23,461 bases of DNA, taken from positions 1 to 23,461 of the forward strand of contig CAYNEX010000031.1 in NCBI GenBank assembly GCA_964396335.1, read 5' to 3'. This document shows positions 6,281-14,399 of this stretch, piece after piece. The DNA comes from ZC4RG30 sp964396335. Lineage in GTDB: Bacteria; Pseudomonadota; Gammaproteobacteria; Steroidobacterales; Steroidobacteraceae. A program made the translations under genes and the position numbers. The notes below the pieces were generated by a model. The model was not told where the DNA came from and made no database searches. It saw only the letters and a program-made list of their open reading frames with translations. The first letter of the stretch is position 1. The number at the start of each line of letters is the position of its first letter.

Positions 6281-7453
6281 ATGATGGTCGCGAATCCGCA
6301 GGCGCTGCACCGTCCGCTTGCCCTGCATCTTCCCCGCCGACTGGGCTTCGGACCTGACGGGCTGGCGGCCTGCGCTGATTGGTTCGTCGCGCGCGGCGCC
6401 GCCAATGTGCTGGTGGTGACCTCGCCGCCGCTGGCTCCGGTGTGCCAGCCACTGGTTGATGCGCTGCGCGCGCAGGGCCGCAATGCGCAGGTGTGGGATG
6501 GCGTGAAGCACGAACCGCGCCTGGCAGACCTTGAAGAGGGCATGCAGGTGGCGCGCGAGGCGCGCGCCGATGCCATTGCCGGCATCGGCGGCGGCAGCGC
6601 GATGGACGTGGCCAAGCTGATCTCCGCATTGCTCGATGGCCGGCAGCGCATCGGCGAGGTGTTCGGCATCGGCCTGCTGGCCGGGCGCGCGATGCCGCTG
6701 GCCTGCCTGCCCACCACCGCCGGCACCGGCAGCGAGGTGTCACCGATCGCGATCGTGCAGGACATCGCCGATGGCCAGAAGAAGGCGGTGATCAGTCCGC
6801 ACCTGGTGCCCGATGCCGCGTTCGTCGATCCGGCGCTGACCATCGGTGCGCCGCGCGAGGTGACCGCCGCGTCGGGCATCGACGCGCTCACCCATTGCAT
6901 CGAGGCCTTCGCCAACCGCCAGGCGCATCCGTTCACCGACGTGTGGGCGCTGGAGGGAATCCGCCGCATCTCGCGCAGCCTGGCGCGGGCCTGCGAGCAG
7001 GGCGATGACCTTGCGGCGCGCACCGACGTGGCGCTGGGCAGCCTGTATGGCGGACTGTGCCTGGGGCCGGTGAATACGGCGGCCGTGCATGCGCTGGCTT
7101 ATCCTCTGGGCAGCGATTACGGTGTGGCGCATGGTGTCTCCAATGCGGTGATGCTGCCGCATGTGCTGGAGTTCAACCTGCAGGCCATGCCCGATCGCTA
7201 CGCAGCCATCGCGCGCGCGATGGGTGTGGAAGAGGGGGGTTCCGATCTCGACATGGCCCGCCGTGGCGTCGAGGCCATCCGTGCGCTGCTGGTCCGTTGC
7301 GGCATGCCCAGCGGCATCTCGCAGCTGGGCGTGCCCGAGTCCGCGCTCGATCCGATGATCGCGGCGGCCATGCAGGTGCAGCGGCTGCTGAAACAGAACC
7401 CCCGGGATGTGACAGCGGAGGATGTGCGTGACATCTATCGACGTGCCTTCTGA
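6281..7453 (+). CDS. iron-containing (group III) alcohol dehydrogenase
   Basis: Fe-ADH family protein of about 390 residues. The NAD-binding GGGS is at 103-106, the conserved PTTAGTGSEV at 144-153, and metal ligands D201 and H205 (DALTH), H270 (AVHALAYPLG) and H284 (AHG). Maleylacetate reductases, 4-hydroxybutyrate dehydrogenases and 1,3-propanediol dehydrogenases share this fold, so it probably interconverts a hydroxy acid or alcohol and the carbonyl. Start is uncertain: ATG 6281 has GGTGAG seven bases ahead; ATG 6257, also preceded by an AGGG, would add eight residues. It is first in a six-gene plus-strand operon and its last 26 bases overlap the transporter gene. Next to a Sad-type dehydrogenase, a 4-hydroxybutyrate-like substrate is one option, by inference. 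Confidence 0.88.
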   Translation: MMVANPQALHRPLALHLPRRLGFGPDGLAACADWFVARGAANVLVVTSPPLAPVCQPLVDALRAQGRNAQVWDGVKHEPRLADLEEGMQVAREARADAIAGIGGGSAMDVAKLISALLDGRQRIGEVFGIGLLAGRAMPLACLPTTAGTGSEVSPIAIVQDIADGQKKAVISPHLVPDAAFVDPALTIGAPREVTAASGIDALTHCIEAFANRQAHPFTDVWALEGIRRISRSLARACEQGDDLAARTDVALGSLYGGLCLGPVNTAAVHALAYPLGSDYGVAHGVSNAVMLPHVLEFNLQAMPDRYAAIARAMGVEEGGSDLDMARRGVEAIRALLVRCGMPSGISQLGVPESALDPMIAAAMQVQRLLKQNPRDVTAEDVRDIYRRAF

Positions 7454-8762
7454 TCCGGCACTGGCCCGGCCTGCCATCGAGCGCAGCGGTCCGTTCGCCT
7501 GGTATGCCGCCGCCAATGCGCGGGTGCGCCGCGTTTTCTGGACCTGCACCACCGCGTGGGGTCTCGACGCGATGGATGGCCTCGTCTACCAGTACCTGAT
7601 CCCGGTGCTGGTGCTGGCGCTGGGCATGACGCTGGAGCAGGCCGGCAGCATCGCCAGCGCCAACTACTTCGCCACCGCCATCGGCGGCTGGATGGGCGGC
7701 TGGCTGTGCGACCGCTTCGGCCGCGCGCGCATCCTGCAGGTCACCATCCTGTGGTTCTCGGTGTTCTCGTTCCTGTCGGGCTTCGCGCAGAACTACGAGC
7801 AGCTGTTCGTGATCCGCATCCTGCAGGGCCTGGGTTTCGGCGCCGAATGGGCCGTGGGCGCAGTGCTGCTGGCCGAGATGGTCTCGCCCGAGCATCGCGG
7901 CAAGGCCGTGGGCACGATGCAGAGCGCGGTGACCATCGGTTCGGCGCTGGCCGCCCTGCTGGCCGGCCCGGTGGTGGCGGCGCTGCCGCAGGAATGGGGC
8001 TGGCGCATGGTGTTCTGGATCGGCCTGCTGCCGGCGCTGCTGGTGTTCTTCGTGCGCCGCTCCGACGATGACTCGGAGGTCTACCTGGAGGCCAGGCGCC
8101 GCATGCGCGCGGAAGGCCGCAAGACGCATCCGCTGGGCATCTTCTCGCCGGCACTGATCAAGATCACCGCGCTGGCGGCCCTGCTGGCGGTGGGCGCGCA
8201 GGGCGCCGGTTATGCGATCAGCAACTTCCTCACCACCTTCCTGCAGCAGGAGCGCGGGCTGTCGGTGTCGATCGCCGGCCTGTATGTCCTGGCCAACAGC
8301 TTCGGCGGCCTGATGGGCTGCCTGGTGAACGCGTACTGGAGCGACCGGCTGGGCCGCCGCATGATCTTCCGCCTGTTCGGCATCGGCTTCCTGGTCACCG
8401 TCAGCTTCTACCTGCTGGCGCCGCTGGGCAGTTCGGCGTGGACGCTGATGCCGGCGGGCCTGGTGTATGGCTTCTTCCAGTTCGGCATCTATGCCTCGTT
8501 CGGGCCGTTCTTCTCCGAGCTGTTCCCCACCGAACTGCGCGGCACCGGCCAGGCGTTCGCCTACAACCTGGGTCGCGCGATGACGGGCCTGTTCATCATG
8601 GGCGTGACCTTCACCGCCGCCGCGCTCGACACGCGCATCAGCATGGGCATGCTGATCATGGCGTCGATCGCGATGAGCTGCGCGATCATCGCCACCTTCC
8701 TGCTACCTGAAACCGCCGGTCGCGACCTGAAAAAGGCCGGCCGCGAGACTGGAGTGACCTGA
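7428..8762 (+). CDS. MFS transporter, aromatic/organic acid:H+ symporter-like
   Basis: Inner-membrane permease of 444 residues with twelve hydrophobic segments and the two MFS loop motifs: DRFGRARI between segments 2 and 3, and DRLGRRMI in the symmetric loop of the second half. The acidic/aromatic segment WGLDAMDGLVYQYLIP in helix 1 is characteristic of the sugar/aromatic acid:H+ symporters (AAHS and related). The start is most likely GTG 7428, since GGAGG lies six bases ahead; ATG 7422 touches that site. Overlaps the previous gene by 26 bases and its TGA shares an A with the next ATG. It probably imports the pathway substrate, an organic anion. Confidence 0.9.
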   Translation: MTSIDVPSDPALARPAIERSGPFAWYAAANARVRRVFWTCTTAWGLDAMDGLVYQYLIPVLVLALGMTLEQAGSIASANYFATAIGGWMGGWLCDRFGRARILQVTILWFSVFSFLSGFAQNYEQLFVIRILQGLGFGAEWAVGAVLLAEMVSPEHRGKAVGTMQSAVTIGSALAALLAGPVVAALPQEWGWRMVFWIGLLPALLVFFVRRSDDDSEVYLEARRRMRAEGRKTHPLGIFSPALIKITALAALLAVGAQGAGYAISNFLTTFLQQERGLSVSIAGLYVLANSFGGLMGCLVNAYWSDRLGRRMIFRLFGIGFLVTVSFYLLAPLGSSAWTLMPAGLVYGFFQFGIYASFGPFFSELFPTELRGTGQAFAYNLGRAMTGLFIMGVTFTAAALDTRISMGMLIMASIAMSCAIIATFLLPETAGRDLKKAGRETGVT

Positions 8763-9211
8763 TGGACCGGACCGAACGCCTGCTCGCAACCCAGGAGCTG
8801 ATCGAGACGCTGCACGAATACTGGCATGACGTCGACACCAACTGGGGCCGCACGGCCCATGAGTACTACACCGACGATGCCGAGTTCGTGGGCGCCGAGG
8901 CGGCCTATGTGGGCAAGGCGAAGATCCGCGAGTTCTACCAGTGGCGCGAGAAGCGCGGCGCGCGCACCGTGATCCACGCGGTGACCAATTTCCGCGCGCA
9001 TTTCACCTCGCCGGATCGCGCCGAGTGCACCTGGTACCTGCTGCTGTGGGCCGCCGACGGGGTGCCGGTGCTGCCGACGCATCCGCCGATCACCATCTCG
9101 CTGATGACCGACCGCATGCAGCGCGCGCCCGACGGGCGCTGGCTGTGCAGCTACCGCCGCTTCGAGACCTGGTTCCAGGGCGGCACCCCGCCGACCAACC
9201 CGAAGCTGTAG
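8762..9211 (+). CDS. SnoaL/NTF2-like protein of unknown reaction
   Basis: Small protein of 149 residues with the cone-fold pattern of the SnoaL-like/NTF2 superfamily: an N-terminal helix pair (LATQELIETLHEYWHDVDTN), YYTDDAEF, a GKAKIREFY helix, then curved strands with HAVTNFRAHF and a C-terminal CSYRRFETWF. Relatives include dehydratases, ketosteroid isomerases and ring-hydroxylating dioxygenase beta subunits, as well as non-enzymatic binders. Start and the transporter stop overlap as TGATG. Its conserved place between a transporter and BKACE suggests isomerisation or dehydration of an intermediate. Function inferred from fold only. Confidence 0.8.
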   Translation: MDRTERLLATQELIETLHEYWHDVDTNWGRTAHEYYTDDAEFVGAEAAYVGKAKIREFYQWREKRGARTVIHAVTNFRAHFTSPDRAECTWYLLLWAADGVPVLPTHPPITISLMTDRMQRAPDGRWLCSYRRFETWFQGGTPPTNPKL

Positions 9212-9220
9212 GCTCGCAGC

Positions 9221-10153
9221 ATGGCCGCGCGTTCCCCCATCGTCACCTGTGCCGTCACGGGTTCCATCCACACGCCCAGCCAGTCGCCGCACCTGCCGCT
9301 GACACCGGCGCAGATCATCGAGGAATCGGTGGCGGCGGCCGAAGCCGGCGCCGCGGTGCTGCACCTGCATGCGCGCGACCCGGTGGATGGCCGGCCGAGC
9401 GCGGATCCTGAAGTATTCATGCAGTTCCTGCCGCAGATCCGCGAACGCTGCGATGCCATCATCAACATCACCACCGGCGGCGGCCCGGGCATGACGCTGG
9501 AGGAGCGCCTCAAGGCGCCCGAACTGGTCAGCCCGGAGATGACCTCGCTGAACCTCGGCACGATGAACTTCGCCGGCTTCATGGCGCTGGAGAAGATCCC
9601 GACGCTGCAGCACAAGTGGGAAGAGGACTGCCGCGCCATCGCGCGCACGCATGTGTTCCGCAATACCTTCGAGGACATCGACACGGTGATGCGTCGCCTG
9701 GGCGAGGGCCATGGCGCGCGTTTCGAGTTCGAGTGCTATGACACCGGCCACCTGTTCAACCTGGCCATCGCGCTGGAGAGGCGGCGTTATGAGCCGCCGC
9801 TGTTCATCCAGTTCGTGCTCGGCATCCCCGGTGGCATCGGCGCCGAGCTGGACCAGCTGCTGCACCTGCTGCGCACCGCACAGCGGCTGTTCGGACAGGA
9901 CCTGGAATGGTCGGTGCTCGCCGCCGGCCGCCACCAGATGGCCATGTGCACGCACGCGGCGCTGCTGGGCGGCAATGTGCGCGTGGGCCTGGAGGACAGC
10001 CTCTACATCGGCCCGGGCCAGCTGGCGCGTTCCAATGCCGAGCAGGTGGCCAAGATCGTCCGCATCCTGCGCGAGCATTCGCTCGAGCCGGCCACGCCCG
10101 CCGAGGCGCGCGCGCGGCTCAAACTGAAGGGCGCCGACCGCGTCCGCCTGTGA
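9221..10153 (+). CDS. BKACE family beta-keto acid cleavage enzyme (Kce-like, DUF849)
   Basis: Zinc-dependent TIM-barrel protein of 310 residues. BKACE enzymes condense a beta-keto acid with acetyl-CoA and split it into acetoacetate and a new CoA ester. Visible signature: HLHARDP with zinc ligands H48 and H50, ITTGGGPGMTLEER at 83-96, FECYDTGHL at 170-178, FVLGIPGGIGA at 198-208, LAAGRHQM at 233-240, and GLEDSLY with the third zinc ligand E258. No domain is missing. It starts 9 bases after the SnoaL-like gene; the following cupin gene starts 9 bases after its stop. The acyl part differs between BKACE subfamilies and cannot be read off here. The acetoacetate product would be used by the acetoacetyl-CoA synthetase at 1-897. 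Confidence 0.92.
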   Translation: MAARSPIVTCAVTGSIHTPSQSPHLPLTPAQIIEESVAAAEAGAAVLHLHARDPVDGRPSADPEVFMQFLPQIRERCDAIINITTGGGPGMTLEERLKAPELVSPEMTSLNLGTMNFAGFMALEKIPTLQHKWEEDCRAIARTHVFRNTFEDIDTVMRRLGEGHGARFEFECYDTGHLFNLAIALERRRYEPPLFIQFVLGIPGGIGAELDQLLHLLRTAQRLFGQDLEWSVLAAGRHQMAMCTHAALLGGNVRVGLEDSLYIGPGQLARSNAEQVAKIVRILREHSLEPATPAEARARLKLKGADRVRL

Positions 10154-10162
10154 GGAGGCCTC

Positions 10163-11077
10163 ATGTACGAATCACATGACCCGCGTTCGAAGCTGGCGCC
10201 GAAGGCCGCGACCGCGCCGGCGCAGCCGCTGGGATTTGCCGCCGCCGAATACGTGAAGTTCGGCCAGATCGAGCCCACCGAGACCGCGTCGCAGGCGCGC
10301 ACCTGGCTGGGCCGCGGCCAGAACTTCGTGGTGGCTTATTCCGAGGTGCAGCCGGGCGCGCGTTTCGAGCGCCGCGGGCAGGTGGATGAATTCATGCTGC
10401 TGCTGCCGGAGGCCGGCGAGGGCGTGCTGATCGAGGCCAATGGCGAATCGGTGGCCGTGCCGGGCTATTCGCTGGCCATCATTCCGCCGGGAGACAGCGT
10501 GATCAGCGTGCGCCAGCCGGGCATGCTGGTGCGCGTGTTCTCCAGTCGCAATACCGACCTCACCGCGCGCGCCGCCAATGCCGATGCCTATGCCTCGCAG
10601 CATCCGCATATCCCGCCGTACCAGACCTGGCCGGAGCCGCCGGGTGGTTATCGCATCCGTCATTACAGCCTGGATGTGCCGCCGCAGCCGGGGCGTTTCG
10701 GCCGCATCTTCCGCTGCACCACGCTGATGATGAACGTGCTGCCGTACGAGCCGGCGCCGCGCGACACCACGCGCCTGTCGCCGCATCACCATGATGATTT
10801 CGAACAATGCTCGCTGGCGCTGAAGGGCGCCTTCGTGCACCACATCCGCTGGCCGTGGACGGCCGACCAGCGCCACTGGCGCGAGGATGACCATGAGCAT
10901 TGCCCGGCGCCGTCGATCGCGGTGATCCCGCCGCCGGCCATCCATACCTCGGCGGCCACCGAAACCGACGGCAACCAGCTGATCGACATCTTCGCGCCGC
11001 CGCGCATGGACTTCTCGAAGATGGCCGGCTGGGTGTTAAATGCGGATGAATACCCGATGCCGGAGGGCGGCGGTTGA
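10163..11077 (+). CDS. bicupin protein of unknown function
   Basis: Protein of 304 residues with two cupin halves. The N-terminal half (about 50-130) has the barrel pattern (VDEFMLLLP, PGYSLAIIPPGDSV) but lacks the histidine pair of a metal site. The C-terminal half (about 185-280) keeps one: HHHDDFEQ with H208/H210 and E214, and H261 in PPPAIHTSA. A catalytic role, if any, would be in the second half, as an isomerase or dioxygenase-type cupin. A strong GGAGG lies upstream of ATG 10163. Its stop overlaps the next gene. I do not recognise a named family. Confidence 0.75.
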   Translation: MYESHDPRSKLAPKAATAPAQPLGFAAAEYVKFGQIEPTETASQARTWLGRGQNFVVAYSEVQPGARFERRGQVDEFMLLLPEAGEGVLIEANGESVAVPGYSLAIIPPGDSVISVRQPGMLVRVFSSRNTDLTARAANADAYASQHPHIPPYQTWPEPPGGYRIRHYSLDVPPQPGRFGRIFRCTTLMMNVLPYEPAPRDTTRLSPHHHDDFEQCSLALKGAFVHHIRWPWTADQRHWREDDHEHCPAPSIAVIPPPAIHTSAATETDGNQLIDIFAPPRMDFSKMAGWVLNADEYPMPEGGG

Positions 11078-11916
11078 GCAGCATCGCGGATGACCCACCG
11101 GTCGTCGACGCGCACGCGCACATCTTCCTGAAGGACATGCCGCTGGCCGATTCGGCCTGGCTGGTGCCCGACTATGGCTTCACGGCCGAGGAATACCTGA
11201 AGGTCCTCGACGCCCATGGCGTGCATTTCGGCGTGATCGCCGGCATCAGCATCTTCGGCCAGTACAACGATTACATGCTGTCGGCGCTGCGGCGCCACCG
11301 GCGGCTGCGTGGCACGGTCAACGTCGACCCGAGCGCCGATCCCTACCTGCTCTCGCGCATGAAGGAAGACGGCGTGGTGGGCATGCGGCTGCAGCTGTCC
11401 CGCCGCAGCGAACTGCCCGACTTCGACAGCGAGCCCTGGCGGTTGCTGTTCCGGCGCATCGCCGACCTCGACTGGCATGTGCACGTGGCGCTGGAGGGGC
11501 GCTACTGGCCGCAGGTGCTGCCGCAGCTGGAGAAGGGCGGTGCGCGCATCGTGCTCGACCACTTCGCGCACCCGGATGTGGAGCAGGGGCTGGACGGCGA
11601 GGGATTCCAGGCCGTGCTGCGTTCGATCCAGAAGGGCCGCACCTGGGTGAAGCTGTCGGCCGGCTTCCGCCTCACCTGGGAATCACGCAGCACCGGGCGG
11701 CCCGATCCGGTGGCGATGGAGCTGGCGCAGGCGACGGCCGAGCGGCTGCTGCGCGAGGCCGGGCCGGAACGGCTGGTGTGGGGCAGCGACTGTCCCTTCG
11801 TCGGCCACGAGAACCTGGCCTACGCCGATGCGCTGCGCTGGTATGAGCAGTGGGTGCCCTCGCCGGTGCAGCGCCGGCGCATGACCGACACCGCGCTGAA
11901 GCTGTATTTCTCCTGA
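11074..11916 (+). CDS. metal-dependent amidohydrolase (amidohydrolase 2 family), second copy type
   Basis: TIM-barrel hydrolase of 280 residues. Metal motifs: VDAHAHIF (H14, H16), IVLDHFAHPD (H163) and VWGSDCPF (D239), the last being typical of lactonases and 2-pyrone-4,6-dicarboxylate hydrolase relatives. Start is TTG 11074: it overlaps the cupin stop as TTGA, has GGAGG seven bases upstream, and gives the expected short lead into VVDAHAH; no ATG fits. It shares fold with the protein at 2695-3612 but is clearly a different sequence, so it is not a recent duplicate. Last gene of the operon; its end converges with the ATPase gene seven bases away, with no hairpin terminator visible. Confidence 0.85.
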   Translation: MSSIADDPPVVDAHAHIFLKDMPLADSAWLVPDYGFTAEEYLKVLDAHGVHFGVIAGISIFGQYNDYMLSALRRHRRLRGTVNVDPSADPYLLSRMKEDGVVGMRLQLSRRSELPDFDSEPWRLLFRRIADLDWHVHVALEGRYWPQVLPQLEKGGARIVLDHFAHPDVEQGLDGEGFQAVLRSIQKGRTWVKLSAGFRLTWESRSTGRPDPVAMELAQATAERLLREAGPERLVWGSDCPFVGHENLAYADALRWYEQWVPSPVQRRRMTDTALKLYFS

Positions 11917-11923
11917 CGGAGCG

Positions 11924-13291
11924 TTACAGCCGCTGCGTGCTGCCGTGCGCGGACTGGGTGGCGTCTTCAGCCACCACTTCGGCCTCGCGGCGCTCGCGGT
12001 CGCGCAGCGCATCGGCCACCAGCGCCGCGGCATGATCGCCGGTGACCCCGGCGCGTTCATTGCGCTGGTCGATGTAGATCAGGTCGTGCCGCCCGATGGT
12101 GATCACGTCGCCATCGTTCAGGTTGTGCCGGCGCACGCGGCGTGACTTCACCACGATGCCGTTGGTGCTGTTCAGGTCTTCGACCACGCAGGTATCGGCG
12201 CGGGTGATGATCTGGCAGTGGTGGCGGCTGACGAAGCGGCTGTCGATCTGCAGGTCGTTGTCCGGCGTGCGGCCGATGATGGTGCGACCCATGTACAGCG
12301 GCAGCTCGCCCACGGTCTTGCCCTCGGCCACCACCACCAGCTTGGCCATCACCGGCTTTTCGGCCGGATCGTCGGCAGCGCCATCGGCGGGGCCGACATA
12401 CAGTCCCGGTCCGCGCCGGCCGAAACGGCCGGTGCTGGAGGTGGCATCCTCGCCATAGGTGATGCCCTTGGGCCGCTGGCTGAACTCGGTCCAGCGCAGC
12501 TCCTCGATGGCCGCTTCGACATCCTCGAGCAGCACGCGGTCACGGTCGGCGGTGAAGGCGGCCATCATGGCCGTCTCGCACAGCGTGTTGATCAGGCGCG
12601 GCACCCCGCCGGTGTAGCGGTAGATCAGCGGGTGGCATTCCTCGGTGAACACCTCGCGCCCGCCGGAACCGGCCACTTCGAGGCGATGCAGGATGTAACC
12701 GCGGGTGTCGTCCGGGGACAGCGCCGTGAGGTGGAAACGCAGGCGCACGCGCTGCGCCAGCTGCACCAGTTCGGGCGAATCGAGCTTGGCGTTGAGCTCC
12801 GGTTGCCCGGCCAGGATGATGCGCAGCACCTTGTCCTTGGTGGTCTCGATGCCCGAGAGCATGCGCACTTCCTCAAGGGTGCCCTGCGAGAGGTTCTGCG
12901 CCTCATCGACGATCAGCAGCACCTTGCGCTGCGCGGCGTACTGCTCGATCAGGAAATTGTTCAGCGTGGCCAGCAGCTCGGCCTTCTTCATCTTGAAGGG
13001 CGTGAAGCCGAACTGCACCAGCACCGACTGCAGGAACTCGATCGGCGAGATCTGCGTCTGGCTGATCTGCGCCACCACCACGTCTTTTTCCAGTTCGCGC
13101 AGGAAGGTCTCGATCAGCGTGGTCTTGCCCGAGCCGATCTCGCCGGTGATGACGACGAAACCATCGGTGAACCAGATCGTGGACTCCATGTAGGCCTTGG
13201 CGCGCGAATGCGCCTTGGACAGGTACAGGAAGTCCGGATCGGGGCTGAGCCGGAAGGGCTGCTCGCGTAGCTGGAAGAAATCGGTATACAT
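11924..13291 (-). CDS. ExeA-like AAA ATPase with C-terminal FHA domain
   Basis: Protein of 455 residues. The N-terminus is the ExeA/general-secretion ATPase module, opening MYTDFFQLREQPFRLSPDP; Walker A GEIGSGKT at 50-57, Walker B LLIVDEAQ at 125-132, and the conserved GGVPRLINTLCE near 228-239. After a linker with low-complexity (about 270-315) an FHA domain covers about 317-410: GRTPDNDLQID, SRHH at 355-358 and DLNSTNG at 372-378, the phosphothreonine-reading loops. It has no membrane segment. ExeA proteins remodel the cell wall for secretin or pilus assembly; the FHA part suggests Ser/Thr-phosphorylation control. It follows purK by 13 bases on the same strand, an unexpected operon partner. 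Partner genes for secretion are not in the window. Confidence 0.88.
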   Translation of the reverse strand: MYTDFFQLREQPFRLSPDPDFLYLSKAHSRAKAYMESTIWFTDGFVVITGEIGSGKTTLIETFLRELEKDVVVAQISQTQISPIEFLQSVLVQFGFTPFKMKKAELLATLNNFLIEQYAAQRKVLLIVDEAQNLSQGTLEEVRMLSGIETTKDKVLRIILAGQPELNAKLDSPELVQLAQRVRLRFHLTALSPDDTRGYILHRLEVAGSGGREVFTEECHPLIYRYTGGVPRLINTLCETAMMAAFTADRDRVLLEDVEAAIEELRWTEFSQRPKGITYGEDATSSTGRFGRRGPGLYVGPADGAADDPAEKPVMAKLVVVAEGKTVGELPLYMGRTIIGRTPDNDLQIDSRFVSRHHCQIITRADTCVVEDLNSTNGIVVKSRRVRRHNLNDGDVITIGRHDLIYIDQRNERAGVTGDHAAALVADALRDRERREAEVVAEDATQSAHGSTQRL

Positions 13292-13304
13292 CCCTGGGTC
13301 TTTT

Positions 13305-14399
13305 TCAGCTCCTGCGTGACTGGATCCGCCGCATCAGCCTGGCGGCCCGCAGATCGGCCCTCCTCGCGGTCGATTCGACAATGGTCACATGACCCAGCTT
13401 CCTGCCGGGTCGGGGTTGCTTCCCGTAATCATGCAGGTAAAGACCCGGTTCGGAAAGCAGACGAGTCCTATCCGGCATGTCGGAGATCAGGTTGATCATC
13501 GCCGAATGGCCGCGGGCGGAGGTATCGCCCAGCGGCAGGCCCGCCACGGCCCGCACATGGTTCTCGAACTGGCTGGTGACCGCGCCTTCGATGGTCCAGT
13601 GGCCCGAATTGTGCACACGGGGGGCCATCTCGTTGGCCAGCAGGCGGCCGCGGCTGACGAAGAACTCGATCGCCAGCACGCCGACATAGTCGAAATGATT
13701 CATCACCCGTCGCAGCACCTTGCGGGCGGCGGCCTCGAGCTTCGGCGCCTTCCAGGGGGCGCGGGTGAGCCGCAGGATGCCGTCCTGGTGCAGGTTGCGG
13801 TTCAGCGGGTACATGGCAAAACGCCCGTCCTGACCGCGCACGCCGATGGCCGAGACCTCGTAGTCGAACGGCACCATTTCTTCGTAGATCAGCGGGGCCT
13901 TGCCCAGCGCCTGCCAGGCGGCCTCGATATCGGCCGGCTTGCGCAGCACGAACTGGCCCTTGCCGTCATAACCCAGGCGGCGGGTCTTCAGCACGCCGGG
14001 CAGGCCGATCTCGCGCGTGGCGCGTTCCAGGTCCTGCAGCGAATCGACCGCCTGGTTGCGGTTGGTGGGAATGCGCAGCTTCGCGAACAGTTCCTTCTCG
14101 AGCAGCCGGTCCTGCGCGGTGGCCAGCGCCGGGCGCGGCGGGGCGATGCGCACGCGGCCTTCCAGCACATCCAGTGCGTCGGCCGGCACGTTCTCCCAGT
14201 CGAAGGTGATCACTTCCGAGCGGCGCGCCAGCTCTTCGAGCAGGGCCGGATCGGTGAAGCTGCCGATCAGTGAAGGGGCCACCTGGTGGGCGGGCGTGCC
14301 TTCGGACTGGTCGAGGAACAGGAAGTCGAGGCCGAGGGGATAGCCGGCCAGCGCCAGCATCCGCCCGAGCTGGCCCGCACCCAGTACACCGATGGTCAT
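13305..14399 (-). CDS. purK: N5-carboxyaminoimidazole ribonucleotide synthase
   Basis: ATP-grasp enzyme of 364 residues that uses ATP and bicarbonate to carboxylate aminoimidazole ribonucleotide in purine synthesis. It begins IGVLGAGQLGRMLALAG, the PurK hallmark; other family segments are TFDWENVP, LKTRRLGYDGKGQFVL (ATP-binding), YEEMVPFDYEVS, and the metal/phosphate region EMAPRVHNSGHWTIEG. Length is normal. The ATG at 14399 overlaps the purE stop as ATGA, so the two are translationally coupled and their products act in sequence. Confidence 0.97.
   Translation of the reverse strand: MTIGVLGAGQLGRMLALAGYPLGLDFLFLDQSEGTPAHQVAPSLIGSFTDPALLEELARRSEVITFDWENVPADALDVLEGRVRIAPPRPALATAQDRLLEKELFAKLRIPTNRNQAVDSLQDLERATREIGLPGVLKTRRLGYDGKGQFVLRKPADIEAAWQALGKAPLIYEEMVPFDYEVSAIGVRGQDGRFAMYPLNRNLHQDGILRLTRAPWKAPKLEAAARKVLRRVMNHFDYVGVLAIEFFVSRGRLLANEMAPRVHNSGHWTIEGAVTSQFENHVRAVAGLPLGDTSARGHSAMINLISDMPDRTRLLSEPGLYLHDYGKQPRPGRKLGHVTIVESTARRADLRAARLMRRIQSRRS

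Noticed and set aside
5995..7023. Extension of the aldehyde dehydrogenase frame to an 803-residue protein
   Set aside because: The added part is antisense to the Fe-ADH gene and low in similarity to anything; the family N-terminus begins at 5994 with a good ribosome-binding site.
8561..10078. 505-codon open frame on the minus strand
   Set aside because: Antisense to the transporter, SnoaL-like and BKACE genes; shadow composition, no domain.
2695..11916. The two amidohydrolases as a recent duplication
   Set aside because: They share the metal motifs and fold but little else by eye, so they are separate family members.
12218..13270. 350-codon open frame on the plus strand
   Set aside because: Opposite the ATPase-FHA gene, which has full motifs; no features of its own.
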